A program made the position numbers and the translations under genes. A DNA stretch of 64,000 nucleotides from the NCBI RefSeq assembly GCF_033473495.1, contig NC_088941.1, positions 2,294,001 to 2,358,000 on the forward strand, written 5' to 3'. The notes beneath the pieces are model-generated. The model was not told the DNA's origin. It did not search any database and worked only from the letters and a program-made list of their open reading frames with translations. The stretch's first letter is position 1, and each line of letters opens with the position of its first letter. The DNA is from Cercospora beticola (taxonomy: Eukaryota > Ascomycota > Dothideomycetes > Mycosphaerellales > Mycosphaerellaceae). This document shows, piece after piece, positions 61,441 through 64,000 of this stretch.

Positions 61441-62209
61441 TGCGAGAACCGTCGATACTCTCCTTTTGTATCTATTGCATATCGTAGCAGCAACATATTA
61501 CTTACTAATAGCTAGGCTACGAACAAGAGACGACATTATGCCTCATTTTGAGCGAATTAGTCTCAACCTTGCTTTGCTACCGTGCCCCAGGAAATATGAT
61601 TATAGGGAGACTCACTTAACGAGGAGACGCATGCAGCTTGATTTGCGTAGACGCTAAGGGAAGAACGTTTGCATCGAGCTCTACGCCCTTTCTGCGATGC
61701 CTGTAACACGAGAAATGTTTGATGATACATGCCGTTGCGGCACTAGCGCAAGCGCCCACATATAGATAAGAGGCAGTCGACCTTTACTGTGAGCAGTTAT
61801 AACTGCCGATTCCCTTCCTTGTTTTGCCCTTCGACCTAAAATCCGACAGGATCGATTTTTTTGGTCGATTCTCCTAACATGCTACTGCGAAAAACTGATG
61901 ACCGTAACTCACGATACATCACAGTCGACACATCTGACGCCGCCCATACAGCCACTCCCTGACAGCAACCCGCATCAATAAGACACCTGCGAATGGCAGC
62001 AGGGAAAGCATCGCTAGCGACCTGATGAAGCTGCATTCCACGCAGACCGCTCGTCGAAATCACGTATCACAACTATGTTCGTGCTCGAGCATCAGTCGTG
62101 TTCACCCAACTGCCATGCTCCAGGCAAATCTCAGACACGGGCTTTTGGGTCGTAACAAGAGCCGTCCGCCATCACGCCTGGTATTTCGATGCTGATGTTC
62201 GGGCTACTG

Positions 62210-62723
62210 ATCGCTACGCAAAAGTGAACACGGTGTGTATACTCTCCGTAGCCGTTCGTTCCAATGGCTTTCTCGATGAAACCCCTCAAAGTCGGTGATC
62301 GTCAGAGTACGGAACCTCGTAGTCCGGCATGCACTCATTGCAACACCTGAAGCGTGTCTGGACCGTATTGTCGACGCACGAAACAGGATGAGCCCATCGT
62401 TCCTGGTCGTGATGGAAGCTGTTATGGCCAATAGTCTTGACAGATAGAGGTGCTGCCATCTGCACCTGCAATTGCAAGATCGAGGTGAACGTGGCGTGGC
62501 TCACTCCGTGACGAAAACAATTACGGAGCCTGGCATGCTCGCGGAAGACACTTGACTGAGAATGGAAACATGAGTCGGTTGTACAAAATCGTACACTAAT
62601 CCTTCGGGTCGTCTGGTAGCGTCGACCGTCAGAGCTCTCGTATTGCAGCTCTGTATCGCATTTGACACATGCTGCGTCGCCGTAGGCTTTTGTATCCATG
62701 CAAATCCACTGTCGTTGGTTCAA
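62210..62723 (-). pseudogene. Remnant of a CxxC-motif protein gene
   Basis: A 145-codon minus-strand frame carries paired CxxC motifs in protein-like context: YGDAACVKCDTELQYES and FRCCNECMPDYEV. It ends at 62286, but the next frame continues with TLTITDFEGFHRESHWNERL, as if a one-base shift follows DYEV. Repeated CxxC-D/EY segments occur in uncharacterised Pezizomycotina proteins. No start ATG in good context was found. Probably a degraded gene; introns could also explain the frame change. Confidence 0.3.
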
Positions 62724-63482
62724 ACTCTGTAAATTTGGTCGAGAAGTCTACTACATGAATCCCATGCGGCAAAAGGCTAGATCCTACGCCTTGAGGCCTG
62801 ATACCAAGTCATATTTGCCTCATGACTACCTAGCGGCACATATTGCAAGCAGACTATCACAATTGAGGGCTCGTCTGGATCGATGAACTTTGCGCCGTGA
62901 ATCACGCTGCGGCGTGACAAACTATCTTCGAGTGTTCACTATGTCTGGGTCTGTAAATGAGCCGCTGAGGATTGTGTTGTCGTCGATGGCTCTCAAGGTC
63001 TACAGCGATGGTGCTGCTTTGAACCAATCCATCGTCTTGGAACCGTGCGTGACTAAGACGATATTGACTATCACGAAAGTAAGTTTGTGTTAGCCCTCAT
63101 TCTGTTGCAACGTACATCAGAAGACACGAGATCTTGACGTTGTCTCTCGCGGGGAAAGGCAGGATAATTTTAGTTGCTTGCTGCATCGTGGGTGAGATTT
63201 GTCCTCCAGGGAGATCCAATAGAGCAAAGACCTCTTCGGGCAAATGCTCTTTTTTATCTCTCGTACAATTCTTCCGCCAAGTATGACGAGCCGTGGACAT
63301 CCGCCGTCTCTGCTGACTCCCCCTCCAGCGAGAATGGTGGCCGGTGTGTCGCTGTTGGATTGCATTCCGCAGAACATTTAAAGCTGGACTTGGTCCATGC
63401 AAGATTTCTTCTTCACAGTCGAACACCACAACAATCAATCTATCTTCCCAGCCGAAGAACACAACAATCTAACGAACTCAAG

Positions 63483-64000
63483 ATGCTCAAATTCTTCCTC
63501 GTGCTGCTACTCTGCACCATTCAAGGTCCGTGAAATCACAGCGACAGCGTATCGCTGCTGCAATCCAACCGAAGTCACACACTGAGCCAACTTGAAAGTA
63601 TCAGGAGCACTATGCCTGCCACGCCCTGCACCGGAAGACTTGAGCGCGAACTATTGCTATGGCAGGATAGTTTTTGGAAAATGCCACACCTTTTATAATC
63701 CACCCATCAGAAATGCGCAGACCTTGAACATACGAATGAACAGGAACGGTACAACGACAAACGCACAAGACAACGTTATACAGGCCGAGACTTTATTGAG
63801 CACCCACAACCAACACCGAATCGTCGTTTCCACGGCGCAGGGCTACACGCTCCCTGTACACGCAGATATCAATGTAATCATCACGGTGGGCAACCATGTC
63901 TACGGGCGCCCAACTGGACAGATCATAGATGCCAGCGTGCCCAACGTATTATACACCTTCTCGAATGCAGACATACAGGGGCTTTTCCACAATGCGGGAA
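63483..64000 (+). CDS. Secreted protein, 3' end outside window
   Basis: Two exons seen: 63483-63525 and 63599 onward (intron 73 nt, GTCCGT...AAAG), open to the right edge. MLKFFLVLLLCTIQVSGA is a strong signal peptide. The mature part reads CLPRPAPEDLSANYCYGRIVFGKCHTFYNPP, with closely spaced Cys, then a segment rich in Asn, Thr and Val (IRMNRNGTTTNAQ, PVHADINVIITVGNHVYG). It looks like an extracellular beta-rich domain, but no family is recognised. The donor is non-typical (GTCCGT), so the first junction is the least certain point, though reading frame and signal peptide fit well. Confidence 0.7.

Noticed and set aside
1..64000. CRISPR array, rRNA or prokaryotic operon signals
   Set aside because: None seen; spliced genes and family content show eukaryotic nuclear DNA.

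Overview
The window looks like nuclear DNA of a filamentous ascomycete, most likely a Dothideomycete of the Mycosphaerellales type. Genes are dense. Introns are mostly 40-120 nt, GT-AG, with CTGAC/CTAAC-like branch sites, and several families are typical of Pezizomycotina (Arylsulfotran_2, an Aim9-type mitochondrial kinase, Zn(II)2Cys6 regulator, DUF4748-type protein). The species cannot be named from sequence alone. All splice models were made by hand from reading frame, splice sites and family conservation.

Region 1 (1-39.8 kb) is a head-to-tail array of 18 F-box-like paralogues, all on the + strand. They share an N-terminal VFxxPELLExILL helix, a second block (LQRVxxxFxxTIxGSxKLxRL), a central SWRKxxxCNA block and a C-terminal TLGxxFDxI block. 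There are four subgroups in order: A1 (2, 1196, 3043, 5289; about 300 aa), A2 (7572, 9265, 11311, 13120, 14737; 353-385 aa with charged, probably coiled-coil tails), B1 (24172, 25854; 204-215 aa) and B2 (30879 to 39755; seven copies, 220-255 aa, three broken). Nearly every copy has one to four copies of a short element, consensus GAGTGAATGR, about 120-290 bp upstream of its start, often followed by a TATA-like sequence. This looks like a shared cis-regulatory code.

The array is split at 16.8-21.7 kb by housekeeping genes: a UBC1-type ubiquitin-conjugating enzyme divergent from the proteasome ATPase RPT2, then an AIM9-like kinase. It is split again at 27.6-30.7 kb by an NTF2/SnoaL-like protein and an arylsulfotransferase-like protein. 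If the paralogues are SCF substrate receptors, the E2 and Rpt2 act in the same pathway, but the adjacency may be chance.

Region 2 (40.2-46.3 kb) holds a divergent kynurenine pair, kynureninase and indoleamine 2,3-dioxygenase, followed by a Zn(II)2Cys6 transcription factor. Region 3 (46.8-52.5 kb) looks like a small surface-polysaccharide group: acyltransferase 3, UDP-glucuronate decarboxylase-like enzyme and a membrane GT2 glycosyltransferase. Region 4 (52.9-60.6 kb) holds a 12-cysteine secreted protein, the TFIIH helicase SSL2/XPB, two small probable mitochondrial proteins and an SRA-YDG protein. Region 5 (60.6-64 kb) is gene-poor. It holds an AT-rich, RIP-like island with a 15-bp tandem repeat, a degraded CxxC gene remnant, and the start of a secreted protein cut by the right edge.
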